The notes beneath the pieces were generated by a model. That model had not been told where the DNA came from, searched no databases, and saw only the letters and a program-made list of their open reading frames with translations. A stretch of 40,839 nucleotides of DNA from Leptospira sp. (GTDB lineage Bacteria > Spirochaetota > Leptospiria > Leptospirales > Leptospiraceae). A program made the translations under genes and the position numbers. This document shows positions 24,388 through 33,318 of this stretch, in pieces. The stretch is taken from contig JAPZTS010000026.1 of the NCBI GenBank assembly GCA_027533185.1, positions 1-40,839 on the forward strand. Reading direction: 5' to 3'. How positions within the stretch are numbered: the first letter of the stretch is position 1; the number at the start of each line of letters is the position of its first letter.

Positions 24388-25164
24388 ATGGTTACCAAAA
24401 AAGTGACAAAAAAACTTTCCCCAAAAGGATCCGAGTCAAATACATTATTTCACGAATTTTTAGCTCAATTGAATGGATATATAGATTACGAAAAGGCCAA
24501 GTTTTATCCAAAATTTTTCAAAGCGGGACCAGGAGAATATGCAGAAGGAGATCAGTTTTTGGGAGTTACAGTACCCAATCAAAGAAAGGTGGCTAAAAAG
24601 TTTGCAGACAAGTTTACACTCTCCGAAATCGCATTGGCATTGAACTCGGAATGGCATGAAGTTCGCCTAACGGGACTTTTCATCTTAGTATTAAAATTTC
24701 AAAAAACTAAAGACTCTAGGTATAGACAGGATATCGCAGAATTTTATCTGAAGCATACTAAATGTATCAACAACTGGGACTTGGTAGATACAACTGCTCC
24801 ACAAATTTTAGGCGAATACTTACTCGATCGTGATAAAAAACCTTTATACAAGCTTGCAAAGTCGAACGATCTTTGGGAAAACCGGATTGCAGTTCTTTCC
24901 TGTTTTACGTTCATTCGCCGATGCGAATTCGATGATATTTTATTTTTCTGTGAACTTTTTTTAAACCACCCACATGATTTGATTCATAAGGCAACTGGAT
25001 GGATGCTTCGAGAGGTTGGGAAAAAAGATATAAAAACGCTTCTTGGTTTTTTGGAAAAATACCATCATAAAATGCCACGTACTATGCTACGTTATGCGAT
25101 CGAAAAACTTCCAGAAAAACAAAGAAAATATTGGTTAACCAAAGAATCATGTCAAAAAAGATGA
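24388..25164 (+). CDS. AlkD-like DNA alkylation repair protein
   Basis: This is a 258-residue all-helical HEAT-repeat protein of the DNA alkylation repair (AlkD) family, which excises N3- and N7-alkylpurines without flipping the base. Markers are FLGVTVPNQRKVAKKF, EWHEVRLTGLFILVLKF, CINNWDLVDTTAPQILGEYL (the NWDLVD motif with the catalytic-site Asp), LWENRIAVLSCFTFIRR and HKATGWMLREVGKKD with PRTMLRYAIEKL. It sits two bases after the ClpS-like gene and overlaps the next gene, so it belongs to the photolyase-headed operon, giving a DNA-repair theme. Confidence 0.88.
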   Translation: MVTKKVTKKLSPKGSESNTLFHEFLAQLNGYIDYEKAKFYPKFFKAGPGEYAEGDQFLGVTVPNQRKVAKKFADKFTLSEIALALNSEWHEVRLTGLFILVLKFQKTKDSRYRQDIAEFYLKHTKCINNWDLVDTTAPQILGEYLLDRDKKPLYKLAKSNDLWENRIAVLSCFTFIRRCEFDDILFFCELFLNHPHDLIHKATGWMLREVGKKDIKTLLGFLEKYHHKMPRTMLRYAIEKLPEKQRKYWLTKESCQKR

Positions 25165-26513
25165 CACTGGAACTTTTTTTTGGTATACCTCCAGTGGAAA
25201 CAATACGCATCACAAGCCTTACAAAAGAATTTCTAGGAAGAGGCATAAATTCCAAAGGACAAAATCTTGATTTCCCCTATCTTTTGATAGGTGACGAAGT
25301 TCAAATCGAACCAGTTAAAAGAAGACCAAAATCGCGCTCCCACAAGACCATCGAGATCCAGAGAAATACGGAATGGAGTGATGTTCGATGTGAGTATTTC
25401 GGAGAGTGTGGAGGCTGCGTAGGGCAACATTTGAATTACAAAACCCAATTGAATTTAAAATTTTCACCCATTCAGAAATTGTATCTCGATCATTTTGGAA
25501 TAGAACTTCAAGAAGCGCCTGCACAACAAATTTACGAATACAGAACCAGAATGGATTTTTCCATTTTTCCTGGACCGAAGATTGGTCTTAGACAACGTGG
25601 CAACTTCCGGCGCATTGTTTCTATTGAAGATTGCAAAATCCAATCCGTTAAAAGTAACGAGACCTTACGAGAAACATGGGCACTCTTAAGAGAAATTCCA
25701 ACAATCATCTGGGATCGTTATGCGGAAGATGGAGGATTGAAATATGTTACTATAAGAAAGGCTCAAAATACAGACGAAGAACTTTTGATATTTACATTCA
25801 CTGAGGGATATCAATCGAACGAGCTTCATTCTCAATTAATTTCACTCGTTGCAAAAATGATTTCTTGTCCAAACATTGTATTTTGCTACAACCGCAAAAA
25901 ATCAGAAGTATCTTGCCAAGGGGAATTGTTTGTAGTCCGAGGAAAATCGTCGTATAGAGAACACCTATTCGGAAGAGATTTTGAGATCCCCTTTGATTCC
26001 TTTTTTCAACCAAATCCTAACGGATTTTTGCCAATACTTGCTTTTATACAAGATTATCTGGCAGATACGACAGACAGTCTGATTGACCTATTCTGTGGTA
26101 GTGGTTTTTTCTCAAAACTATTCGGTGGAGGAAAACAGAAAATCTACGGCTATGAGGTGACACCCTCTTCCATTGCTGAAGCGAACCTTTTTTTCTCGAA
26201 AAACTTTCCCAATAGAGAAACCCATTTTTCTGTGCAGAATCTCTTTCAAAACGTAGAAGGATTGCCCAAACTTAAAAATGGTAGCCTCATCTTAGATCCA
26301 CCGAGGAGCGGAGCAGGAGCTTTAGTTTGTGAGTGGCTTAAAAATGAAGGACCTTTGGAAGTCTTTTATGTATCCTGTAATCCATACTCACAATGGGAAG
26401 ATCTAAAAGTAATACTTTTGAGTTATGATTTGATTGATGGAGTCATCACCGATCCCTACCCCCACACTCCACATATCGAAACCGTTGTCTATCTGAGAAG
26501 AAAAACAGAATAA
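25161..26513 (+). CDS. Class I SAM-dependent RNA (uracil-5-)-methyltransferase, RlmD/TrmA family
   Basis: This enzyme methylates C5 of uridine in tRNA or rRNA. I chose the ATG at 25161 because it overlaps the AlkD stop (ATGA); an ATG at 25149 is the alternative. An Fe-S site is formed by Cys77, Cys83 and Cys86 (CEYFGECGGC) and Cys158 (IEDCKI). A TRAM-like N-terminus precedes it. The methyltransferase part has FDSFFQPNPNG, the SAM motif DLFCGSGFFSKLFG, ILDPPRSGAG, and the catalytic cysteine Cys406 in YVSCNPYSQW; the general-base region HTPHIETVVYL ends it. All catalytic elements are intact. Which uridine is modified cannot be told. Confidence 0.9.
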   Translation: MTLELFFGIPPVETIRITSLTKEFLGRGINSKGQNLDFPYLLIGDEVQIEPVKRRPKSRSHKTIEIQRNTEWSDVRCEYFGECGGCVGQHLNYKTQLNLKFSPIQKLYLDHFGIELQEAPAQQIYEYRTRMDFSIFPGPKIGLRQRGNFRRIVSIEDCKIQSVKSNETLRETWALLREIPTIIWDRYAEDGGLKYVTIRKAQNTDEELLIFTFTEGYQSNELHSQLISLVAKMISCPNIVFCYNRKKSEVSCQGELFVVRGKSSYREHLFGRDFEIPFDSFFQPNPNGFLPILAFIQDYLADTTDSLIDLFCGSGFFSKLFGGGKQKIYGYEVTPSSIAEANLFFSKNFPNRETHFSVQNLFQNVEGLPKLKNGSLILDPPRSGAGALVCEWLKNEGPLEVFYVSCNPYSQWEDLKVILLSYDLIDGVITDPYPHTPHIETVVYLRRKTE

Positions 26514-26564
26514 AAGTTAAACAGTTTTTTTCAGATTCTTCCGAATATCAGAACGAGGAAACAT

Positions 26565-27689
26565 ATGAAAATCCGCCTGAGGTCAATATTTACATCCAGT
26601 CTTTTACTTACTCAAATTGCCTGTTCCTCAGTTGTTCTTACCTCTTGGTCACCGGAAGAGGCAGGTTTGAATCTAAAAAAAGTCAGAGTGTTTTTAGGCA
26701 ATGGATCGGAAGAAGAGATCTTTAAGACAGAAGGAGAAATCCTTGTTCGAGATGCCAATGAACTTCCAATCAAAAGAACTTATGATTTTCTCTCCGTAAA
26801 TGCCTCAGTTCTAAAGGCTCCCATTTTTATATCTTCTACAGCTGGCTTTATCTCCTACAAAGGAGTAAACTACCGCGGTGAAATTCATTTAAAACCGATC
26901 GATTCAAAAGTTTTTGTCCTAAACATTGTTCCCGTCGAAGAATATCTGCTAGGCGTTGTGCCTTCAGAAGTAAGTGCTTCTTGGCCAATGGAGGCTCTAA
27001 AAGCGCAAGCAATTTGTGCTCGAACATATGTTTTGCGAGAGATGATGAACAAACGAAAAAGTGATTTTGATGTTGATACATCCACGAATTCGCAAGTATA
27101 CAAAGGAAAACAAAAAGAACACAAAAGAACCTCCGAGGCAGTTTGGGATACGGAAGGTTTAATTTTAGTTTATAAAGGTCAACCAATCCAAAGTTTTTTC
27201 CATTCCAATAGTGGTGGAATTACGGAAGATCCCGCGAATGTATGGGGAAATTCTATTCCCTATTTAAAATCAGTAAATTCTGATTTTGATAAAGATGGTG
27301 AACAATACTCTTGGGAGGACAGATTGAAACCCAACCAAGTCAACTCTGCACTCAGTTCCTTAGGTATTGGAGAAATTGTTGATATTGTAGTTATCAGTCG
27401 ATTCCCTTCTTCTCGCGTTAATGAGATAGAAATCATCGGAAATTCAGGTACAAAAAAAATCAAAGGAACCGAATTTCGTAAATTGGTTGGGGCTACAAAA
27501 ATGAAGTCTACTCGATTTGGCATTCGACGAGAGGATTCTGGAGAATACTACATCAAAGGACTTGGTTCTGGTCACGGTGTGGGTATGTCGCAATGGGGAA
27601 GTTTTGTAATGGCAAAAAATAGCTACAACTTTAAAGAAATCCTTTCTCACTACTACCGTGGTGTGGATTTTGCCCGCATCAGTTTGTAA
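26565..27689 (+). CDS. SpoIID/LytB-domain lipoprotein
   Basis: This is a 374-residue predicted lipoprotein (lipobox TQIAC, Cys20) with a SpoIID-type domain, known as a peptidoglycan lytic transglycosylase in sporulating bacteria and found widely elsewhere. Signature segments are VPVEEYLLGVVPSEVSASWP, which contains the glutamate region of the active site, AQAICARTYVLREM, a FFHSNSGGITED loop, and GLGSGHGVGMSQWGSFVMAK followed by the C-terminal HYYRGV. The Shine-Dalgarno is strong (GAACGAGGAAAC). It probably trims or remodels peptidoglycan (possibly denuded glycans) at the cell envelope. Spirochaetes do not sporulate, so the role is general cell-wall biology. Confidence 0.9.
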   Translation: MKIRLRSIFTSSLLLTQIACSSVVLTSWSPEEAGLNLKKVRVFLGNGSEEEIFKTEGEILVRDANELPIKRTYDFLSVNASVLKAPIFISSTAGFISYKGVNYRGEIHLKPIDSKVFVLNIVPVEEYLLGVVPSEVSASWPMEALKAQAICARTYVLREMMNKRKSDFDVDTSTNSQVYKGKQKEHKRTSEAVWDTEGLILVYKGQPIQSFFHSNSGGITEDPANVWGNSIPYLKSVNSDFDKDGEQYSWEDRLKPNQVNSALSSLGIGEIVDIVVISRFPSSRVNEIEIIGNSGTKKIKGTEFRKLVGATKMKSTRFGIRREDSGEYYIKGLGSGHGVGMSQWGSFVMAKNSYNFKEILSHYYRGVDFARISL

Positions 27690-27754
27690 CTCTATCTATC
27701 TAAGTTTTTGATTCCAATATTCTTGCCGTTTGTAATTTTGACGGTAGGAATATT

Positions 27755-28597
27755 ATGGCAACTATCGACGAATACCTTTCTCAAATCAAAGATCTCACAA
27801 TTGTTCCTCCAGTTTTACTTTCGATACTTTCCTTAGAAGATGATAATGAACTTTCCTTCGGTGAATTAGAAAAAAAAGTCCAATCCGATCAGGTGTTAGT
27901 TGCAAGGCTTCTTAAACTTGCAAATTCTCCTTTTTTTTCCAGAGGAAATCCTGTAGCAAACATGAAACAAGTCATCACTCGACTTGGTTTTAAAACAGTT
28001 AGGTCTATGGTTGCAATGTCCATGACGGATTCTCTTTTCAGTCAGGGTAATTATAAAAAATTTAGAGATGAAGTTTGGGACTATTCTGTTGCAAAGGGTA
28101 TCCTGGCACATATTATTTGTGAAGAAAAAAAGCTAAGGAAAGAAGGTGAACTTGCGATTACTTGCGGCTTGATGCAAGACCTAGGAAAAATTGTTCTCAA
28201 TACGATTGATCGAAAAAAATATGTCGAAGTTTTAACTGAATACCAAACTTCGGACCTCGAAATCTCAGCTCTTGAGACGAAACATTTTGGAATCAATTCG
28301 GATGAAATGGGTAGTGCTGCAGCAAGTCTTTGGAAAATGCCTGTACCGATTCAACAAACGATCGATGACCTAAGAAAATCGGCAAACGAACAAGGAATTC
28401 TTTCTCAAGTGATAGGATTCGCAGGTGTAATTGCAAAGAAGACCGGACATGGAAAAAAAGACCAAACAACGGATGAACGTTTTTCTGAATATTCGGATCT
28501 ACTATCCCTGCCTACGGATGACGTTGAAGCTACCTGTGCGAAGTATGCAGAAAAACTCAGCACAAGCGAACTCTACCAATTTTGTAGCACTCTCTAA
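27755..28597 (+). CDS. HDOD-domain signalling protein
   Basis: This is a 280-residue cytoplasmic protein consisting of one HDOD domain (about 10-210), a catalytically dead relative of HD phosphohydrolases used in signalling. Markers are VPPVLLSILSLEDDNELSFG, KVQSDQVLVARLLKLANSPF, the GFKTVRSMVAMSMTDSLFSQ helix, VWDYSVAKGILAHIICEE and GLMQDLGKIVLNT. The His-Asp pair is replaced as expected (HI.. and QDLGK). The Shine-Dalgarno is AGGA. It is convergent with the adenylate cyclase gene, 17 bp away, with no clear terminator in between. Confidence 0.9.
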   Translation: MATIDEYLSQIKDLTIVPPVLLSILSLEDDNELSFGELEKKVQSDQVLVARLLKLANSPFFSRGNPVANMKQVITRLGFKTVRSMVAMSMTDSLFSQGNYKKFRDEVWDYSVAKGILAHIICEEKKLRKEGELAITCGLMQDLGKIVLNTIDRKKYVEVLTEYQTSDLEISALETKHFGINSDEMGSAAASLWKMPVPIQQTIDDLRKSANEQGILSQVIGFAGVIAKKTGHGKKDQTTDERFSEYSDLLSLPTDDVEATCAKYAEKLSTSELYQFCSTL

Positions 28598-28614
28598 ATT
28601 AGAAATAAATCTAA

Positions 28615-29847
28615 CTAGCTCGTTTTAACAGCATGTACTCGATGGAGACCTTCTTTACCTTTGATTTTTAAAGGCTCCAATTCTAAAAACTCGTACTTTT
28701 TTTTGTGAGATTCAGGCAAGGATTCATATAGACCTTCCGAAATATAAACATGCATAGGTTTTGCAAGAGATTCCAATCGACTTGCCATATTGACTGTATC
28801 TCCTACTGCAGTATAAGAAAGCTTTTGAAAGGAACCTACGTTTCCAACAATGACATTTCCTGAGGCAAGACCAATCCCCATTTGAGGAACAAAGCCATAA
28901 ATTTCTTTCCACTTCGGCTGCCACAATTCAAACACTTGAAGCATTTCAATAGCACAATCTAAAGCATTTTCTCGATGGTCCGGTTGGTTAACAGGAGCAC
29001 CAAACAAACACATTATGGAGTCACCAATATACTTATCTATCATTCCTCCGTATCCCAAAATCACTTCAGTCATTGCAGTAAAATATTCATTTAAGAAAGA
29101 TATAACATCTTCAGGTTTTAACTTTTCAGAAAGCGAAGTATAACCACGTATATCAGAAAACAATACTGAAACTTCCATGACTTTGCCTCTTTGATCAAGT
29201 GACAAAGTATTATTCAGAATACTTTCAACTACGACAGGGTCGACATACATTCCGAAGACGTTTTGCATCTTCTTTTTCTCAACCTCTAGCTTTAGTTTTT
29301 CATCATATTCTTTTTCTAACTCTTTTTTAAATTGTTTTACTAAACCATTTAAATCTTGAATCTCAGCCTGATTCATCCCATATAAGTTCTGAAAACGTTT
29401 TAGGCTATCATCCATTTGAAGGGAAATCACTTTCTTTCGATAAATTTCTCTGAATAGATTTCTAAAACGATGTTCTAGAACAGTTTTTTTAATTCTACTT
29501 TTATGGAAAAATTCGTGAATACCTACTTGGAATGCATGGATCGGCAATTGTTTGCCGGGAACTTTTGTCAAAACGACGACCGGAACTTCCGAAGGACCTG
29601 CATTGTCAGAAATTTCGTTTAAAATTTCTTCTGCAGTGAGATCGATTTCAGGAAATTGAATTTCAGTGATTAAAAGATCGTGATTGCCACGAGGTAATTC
29701 TTCCAGACCATTCGCGTAAATAGATTTCCAAGTGATAGAGATATAGTCTCCAAACCACTCTTTCAGTAGTGTTGCTATCCTCTCATAAGATCGTTTTTGA
29801 GAGTCTAAAATCAGAACCCGAACAATTTCTTCTTTTTCTAAATCCAC
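28615..29847 (-). CDS. Class III adenylate cyclase with N-terminal pseudo-receiver domain
   Basis: This 410-residue protein starts at a GTG (29847, preceded by AAGG) five bases after the HyfH/I-like gene, so it is the last gene of that operon. Residues 1-130 form a receiver-like domain: VRVLILDSQ (Asp15), a phospho-site position that is Glu62 (DLLITEIQFPE) and the Lys116 region (FFHKSRI). Replacing the phosphorylatable Asp with Glu suggests a fixed or phosphorylation-independent state. A coiled coil (about 150-195) follows, then the cyclase domain (about 220-405): metal ligands Asp232 (FSDIRG) and Asp276, adenine-selecting Lys272 and Asp350, and the transition-state Asn353 and Arg357 (VGDTVNMASRLE). 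It should make cAMP. Confidence 0.9.
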   Translation of the reverse strand: MDLEKEEIVRVLILDSQKRSYERIATLLKEWFGDYISITWKSIYANGLEELPRGNHDLLITEIQFPEIDLTAEEILNEISDNAGPSEVPVVVLTKVPGKQLPIHAFQVGIHEFFHKSRIKKTVLEHRFRNLFREIYRKKVISLQMDDSLKRFQNLYGMNQAEIQDLNGLVKQFKKELEKEYDEKLKLEVEKKKMQNVFGMYVDPVVVESILNNTLSLDQRGKVMEVSVLFSDIRGYTSLSEKLKPEDVISFLNEYFTAMTEVILGYGGMIDKYIGDSIMCLFGAPVNQPDHRENALDCAIEMLQVFELWQPKWKEIYGFVPQMGIGLASGNVIVGNVGSFQKLSYTAVGDTVNMASRLESLAKPMHVYISEGLYESLPESHKKKYEFLELEPLKIKGKEGLHRVHAVKTS

Positions 29848-29852
29848 GTGCC

Positions 29853-30677
29853 TTATTTTAAAGATTCCAAAAATTTGTGAAGCTCCTCTTTAAATTCAAA
29901 AGAAATTCTTCCCAATGCAAGAAGAAAAGCAGCCAAAATTACTTCTGGTCTAGGCGGATCACCCGCGATCCAAAGATCGGGCTCCTTCGGTCTCTCACCT
30001 GTTGCATAAATTCCACCAGAAACTGCTTCTGTGCCGCAAGCTATCAGGATTTTCGGATCTGGCGTTACTGAAAACGCTTTTTTTAGAGGGTGAACCATCC
30101 GCGGAGGGACCGGTCCGGAAAAAAGGATTGCATCTGCATGTTTAGGACTTGCCACAACCCGAATTCCCAAACCTTCCGAATCGAAAACGGAATTGAAGGA
30201 GGCACCTAACTCTGATTCGACTGAATTATTACCAGAGGTTGCTACTTCTCGATAGGAAAAACCTTTCCCATTTGTCAAACGGCGAAACTCGAAGATCGAT
30301 TTGGGCAAGTCTCGCGTGTTGTATCTTTTATCGTAGGAAAAGTTTCCGTCTTCATACGTGATCTGAAATTCTTCTCGTCGAAAACCAAAAATAAATGTAA
30401 ACCCAGAATTGATTAATTTTTCACTTGGACAATAGGCGACACAAATCCCGCATTGTATACATTTTCCATAGTCAAAGTCTAAAATTTCCTTACCTGATTT
30501 TTGGATGGTATTAGTTGGACATACCTCTAAACATTTTTGACAATGTCCGCAGTCAGTTTTAATTTTTGGATCTACAACAGGAATACCTCGATTTATGGGA
30601 TGAATTGGAGTTAGTTTTGAAAAATCTAGATTTCTTTTTTTAGTAACCAAATTAATAAGCTCAAGTAACCTCCTCAT
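29853..30677 (-). CDS. Fused ferredoxin plus HyfI/NuoB-like subunit lacking cluster ligands
   Basis: This is a 274-residue fusion. The N-terminal part (about 35-95) is a HyfH/NuoI-type 2[4Fe-4S] ferredoxin with both motifs intact: Cys43-46-49-53 and Cys73-76-79-83. The C-terminal part (about 140-255) aligns with group-4 hydrogenase small subunits (LGIRVVASPKHADAILFSGP, PDPKILIACG, WIAGDPPRPEVILAA). However, the cluster ligands are gone: the CxxCxxC of HycG is replaced by Thr147, Asn150 and Val153, the next cysteine by Glu217, and the GCPP cysteine by Asp240. Only Cys214 remains in this domain. Its start overlaps the large-subunit stop (ATGA). The protein can carry electrons in the ferredoxin half but not the proximal (N2-type) cluster. 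Confidence 0.88.
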   Translation of the reverse strand: MRRLLELINLVTKKRNLDFSKLTPIHPINRGIPVVDPKIKTDCGHCQKCLEVCPTNTIQKSGKEILDFDYGKCIQCGICVAYCPSEKLINSGFTFIFGFRREEFQITYEDGNFSYDKRYNTRDLPKSIFEFRRLTNGKGFSYREVATSGNNSVESELGASFNSVFDSEGLGIRVVASPKHADAILFSGPVPPRMVHPLKKAFSVTPDPKILIACGTEAVSGGIYATGERPKEPDLWIAGDPPRPEVILAAFLLALGRISFEFKEELHKFLESLK

Positions 30678-32116
30678 AGATCAAATCCTCCATAACTCAG
30701 ATTAAAAGATTTATTATTGAGAGGAAAATCACTTACTGCAACTCCTCTCACTGCCAACTCGAGTGCGTGCCAATTTAAAACACTGGGATCTCTAATATAA
30801 GCCGACTTAATCGTAAGATCTTCGTTAACTTCCAAGACAACCAAGATCGGCCCTCTCCAACCCTCAATGTATGAAAAATGTATTGGTGAAAAGGTAAAAT
30901 TCGCATCAGATTTTAAATTTGATTTATTAATCGTATTTTTGAACTGTTCTTTTGACCATAAAAAACTCCAATCTATATGATCTAACATTTGTTCTATCCA
31001 AGCCATAGATTGACTAATTTCCAATTTACGAAGGTAGAATCTAGACCAAACATCACCACAGAGATTGTGATGATTCGAACGAAAATCGAGAGGCTCCCAA
31101 CTCGGATAGTTTGGGTCTTCGATTCTAAGATCTTCTGGAACACCCGCCATACGAGAAACCATCCCTAAAAATCCATACTTCGAAACTTGATCTTTCGTGA
31201 TTACACCTAACCCCTGCATTCGCTCCTTAACTGTTGAGTTTGATGCAGCCCGTTCGAATTGTGGGAGAATCTTTTTTTCATATGTATCTTTTAAGTTGAA
31301 AAAAGCAGATTTTGCTTGTTCTGCAATGATCCTTTGATTGACTCTAACTCCTCCCATTCTCATGGCTCCCTTACCAAAACGACTCCCTGTCCATATTTCC
31401 ATGAGCGCTAAACCGGCTCCACGTTCCGTTGCGCAAACACCATACAAAGGATAGTATCCCATATCTTCTGAAATGCCTGCTAAATCTCCGATATGAACTG
31501 AGATTCTTTCTAATTCAACAAGTATGGATCGAAATAACGATACGCTTGGATGAACTTTTATTCCTACTATTTCCTCATAACATTTACTGAATGCCAAAGC
31601 ATAAGCCACACTTGAATCACCTGAGATGGTTTCTGCCACTGTAGTTCCTTTTTCCGGGTTCATTCCAACTAATATTTGTTGGATTTCACGATTTAAAAAA
31701 CCCAATCGTATCATCAAAATTTTTATATGATCGTTTTCAACGAGAAAGCGAAAATGACCTGGTTCAATAATTCCTGCGTGAATTGGTCCTACCGCATGGG
31801 CATATTCGCTTTCTTGAACCTGTATTATTAAACCATTATAAAATAAATCTCTAATAGAACCCGATTTCTGTTGATATCCAAAATTTTTTGATCTATTATC
31901 ATCAAAAAACGTTTCTATCGGAACAGAGGAGAGATCCTCTTCGCCCATATTGACCCCGAGACTATGGCGAACTAACCAAGTTGGGAAATTTGGATCTAAT
32001 AAAAAGTCTATATTGCTTTTTTTATCTTCTAATTGTTTCTGAATGATTCGATTATTATCATAAATATAACCTATAAAGTTTTTTTCAAACTGAGTTAAGC
32101 CTGTAATCTTGGTCAT
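30674..32116 (-). CDS. HyfG/HycE-like large subunit lacking NiFe ligands
   Basis: This is a 480-residue homologue of the group-4 [NiFe]-hydrogenase large subunit/NuoD, with a short NuoC-like N-terminus. Group-specific stretches are kept, such as AHAVGPIHAGIIEPGHFRFL, the VELERISVHIGDLAGI helix, GAMRMGGVRVNQR and FSYIEGWRGPILVVLEV. The four nickel-iron ligands are absent: the ERICGIC motif reads ETISGDS (Ser165, Ser168) and the C-terminal DPCxxC reads NLSYGG (Ser474, Gly477). The protein ends at the natural end of the core, so no processing peptide is present. It cannot be a hydrogenase. Start and stop overlap both neighbours by ATGA, so stoichiometric synthesis is likely. Confidence 0.9.
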   Translation of the reverse strand: MTKITGLTQFEKNFIGYIYDNNRIIQKQLEDKKSNIDFLLDPNFPTWLVRHSLGVNMGEEDLSSVPIETFFDDNRSKNFGYQQKSGSIRDLFYNGLIIQVQESEYAHAVGPIHAGIIEPGHFRFLVENDHIKILMIRLGFLNREIQQILVGMNPEKGTTVAETISGDSSVAYALAFSKCYEEIVGIKVHPSVSLFRSILVELERISVHIGDLAGISEDMGYYPLYGVCATERGAGLALMEIWTGSRFGKGAMRMGGVRVNQRIIAEQAKSAFFNLKDTYEKKILPQFERAASNSTVKERMQGLGVITKDQVSKYGFLGMVSRMAGVPEDLRIEDPNYPSWEPLDFRSNHHNLCGDVWSRFYLRKLEISQSMAWIEQMLDHIDWSFLWSKEQFKNTINKSNLKSDANFTFSPIHFSYIEGWRGPILVVLEVNEDLTIKSAYIRDPSVLNWHALELAVRGVAVSDFPLNNKSFNLSYGGFDL

Positions 32117-33318
32117 AAAAAGTCCCTCAAAAAAAAGTGGCCACCATAAAGGCTAAGAAGAATGGACACAAAAAAAACAAAATAAAAAGTTACTGTTCGT
32201 ATCGTGAGAATGCGATGCGAAGTATCCAAAAAGTCCCTGTTCGGAATTTGTATAATCGGTAGAATTTTCTTTAAGCAAATAAAAAAGAAAAATACACTCA
32301 ATATGGGAAATAGCAAAAAGAGGAAATTTTCCGAAATTGATATCCTGCGTATCAATTCTAAATCAAGAACAAAGATCGGAGAAAGCGGAAATACAAAAGC
32401 AACAAAAACAGAAATCAAATAAACATAATATGATTTTTTACTAATTGAAATTTTTTTGAGCATTTCAGGTATAAATCGAGTGCCTGAATCCAATCTCAGT
32501 ATACCCATCGCTAAAAACAAAATGAGCTTTAGCAAAACGGTAGAAGCTAACAAAAAGTAAAAGAAATCATCATCCTCTCCAAACCACAAACATACTGGCA
32601 ATAAACCTGTATGGAATAGAGCAATTTTTGCCGTTATTCTTCGTATGTCTTCTCGGATCTGCAAAATAAATATAGCAAAGAGGATGGTCAATCCTCCCAT
32701 AAAAATCAATACATTCACGGTGTTAAACCAATGGTGGTTGATTTCCTTTTCTAATTGGAAAAACGGTCTTATTGCAAGAAGTATCGAGACAGGTACAAAA
32801 GATGCAATCAGGGAAGAAATTTGACTAGAGCTTTCTGCGTATGTATCACCAACCCATTGATGGTTGGGAACAAGTCCGAGTTTGCCACTATAACCAAAGA
32901 TCACAAGAAGGATACCTGACTCTATTAAGAATTTATTTCCACCTTCAAGTCCAACTTTCAAATTTATAAAATTCAATTCTTGTAGTTCTGCTGATGCAAA
33001 TAAAAGTAAAATCAAACCTAAAAAGGCAATCCCCAGTGAATAAGAATTGATCAGAAGAAATTTCCAGCCTACTTGGAATGTTTTTCTAGTTCCGGAGGAT
33101 GAGATCAGAACAGCACCTAACAAAGTTGAAACTTCAATCAAAATCCATTTTAATACGATATTGTCAGTTCTCCAAGAAAAGAATAAAGAGATAAAAAACA
33201 GAATCTTTAAAAAGGCCCAGAGAACTATTCGTTTTTGATTTTTTATCGGAGCAAAGATAAAGATAAATAAAATTACCAAAAAAGTAAAAATTCCAATCCC
33301 ATAGAATAGGTCTTTCAT
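32113..33318 (-). CDS. HyfF/NuoN-like antiporter subunit, short form
   Basis: This is a 401-residue polytopic membrane protein with about 12 transmembrane segments; E. coli HyfF has about 526 residues, so some helices at the C-terminus are missing. The Mrp/Nuo-type core is visible: WILIEVSTLLGAVLISSSG carrying the TM5 Glu, then IFGYSGKLGLVPNHQWVGD followed by TYAESSSQISSLIASF with the TM7 Lys and the conserved His-Gln-Trp, and the TM8 Lys in VLLKLILFLAMG. These residues form the proton or ion path in complex I. The C-terminal Lys-rich loop (FFFFICLKKIL) may include the TM12 ligand. Start and stop overlap the neighbours (ATGA), within the Ehr-like operon. Confidence 0.88.
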   Translation of the reverse strand: MKDLFYGIGIFTFLVILFIFIFAPIKNQKRIVLWAFLKILFFISLFFSWRTDNIVLKWILIEVSTLLGAVLISSSGTRKTFQVGWKFLLINSYSLGIAFLGLILLLFASAELQELNFINLKVGLEGGNKFLIESGILLVIFGYSGKLGLVPNHQWVGDTYAESSSQISSLIASFVPVSILLAIRPFFQLEKEINHHWFNTVNVLIFMGGLTILFAIFILQIREDIRRITAKIALFHTGLLPVCLWFGEDDDFFYFLLASTVLLKLILFLAMGILRLDSGTRFIPEMLKKISISKKSYYVYLISVFVAFVFPLSPIFVLDLELIRRISISENFLFLLFPILSVFFFFICLKKILPIIQIPNRDFLDTSHRILTIRTVTFYFVFFVSILLSLYGGHFFLRDFL

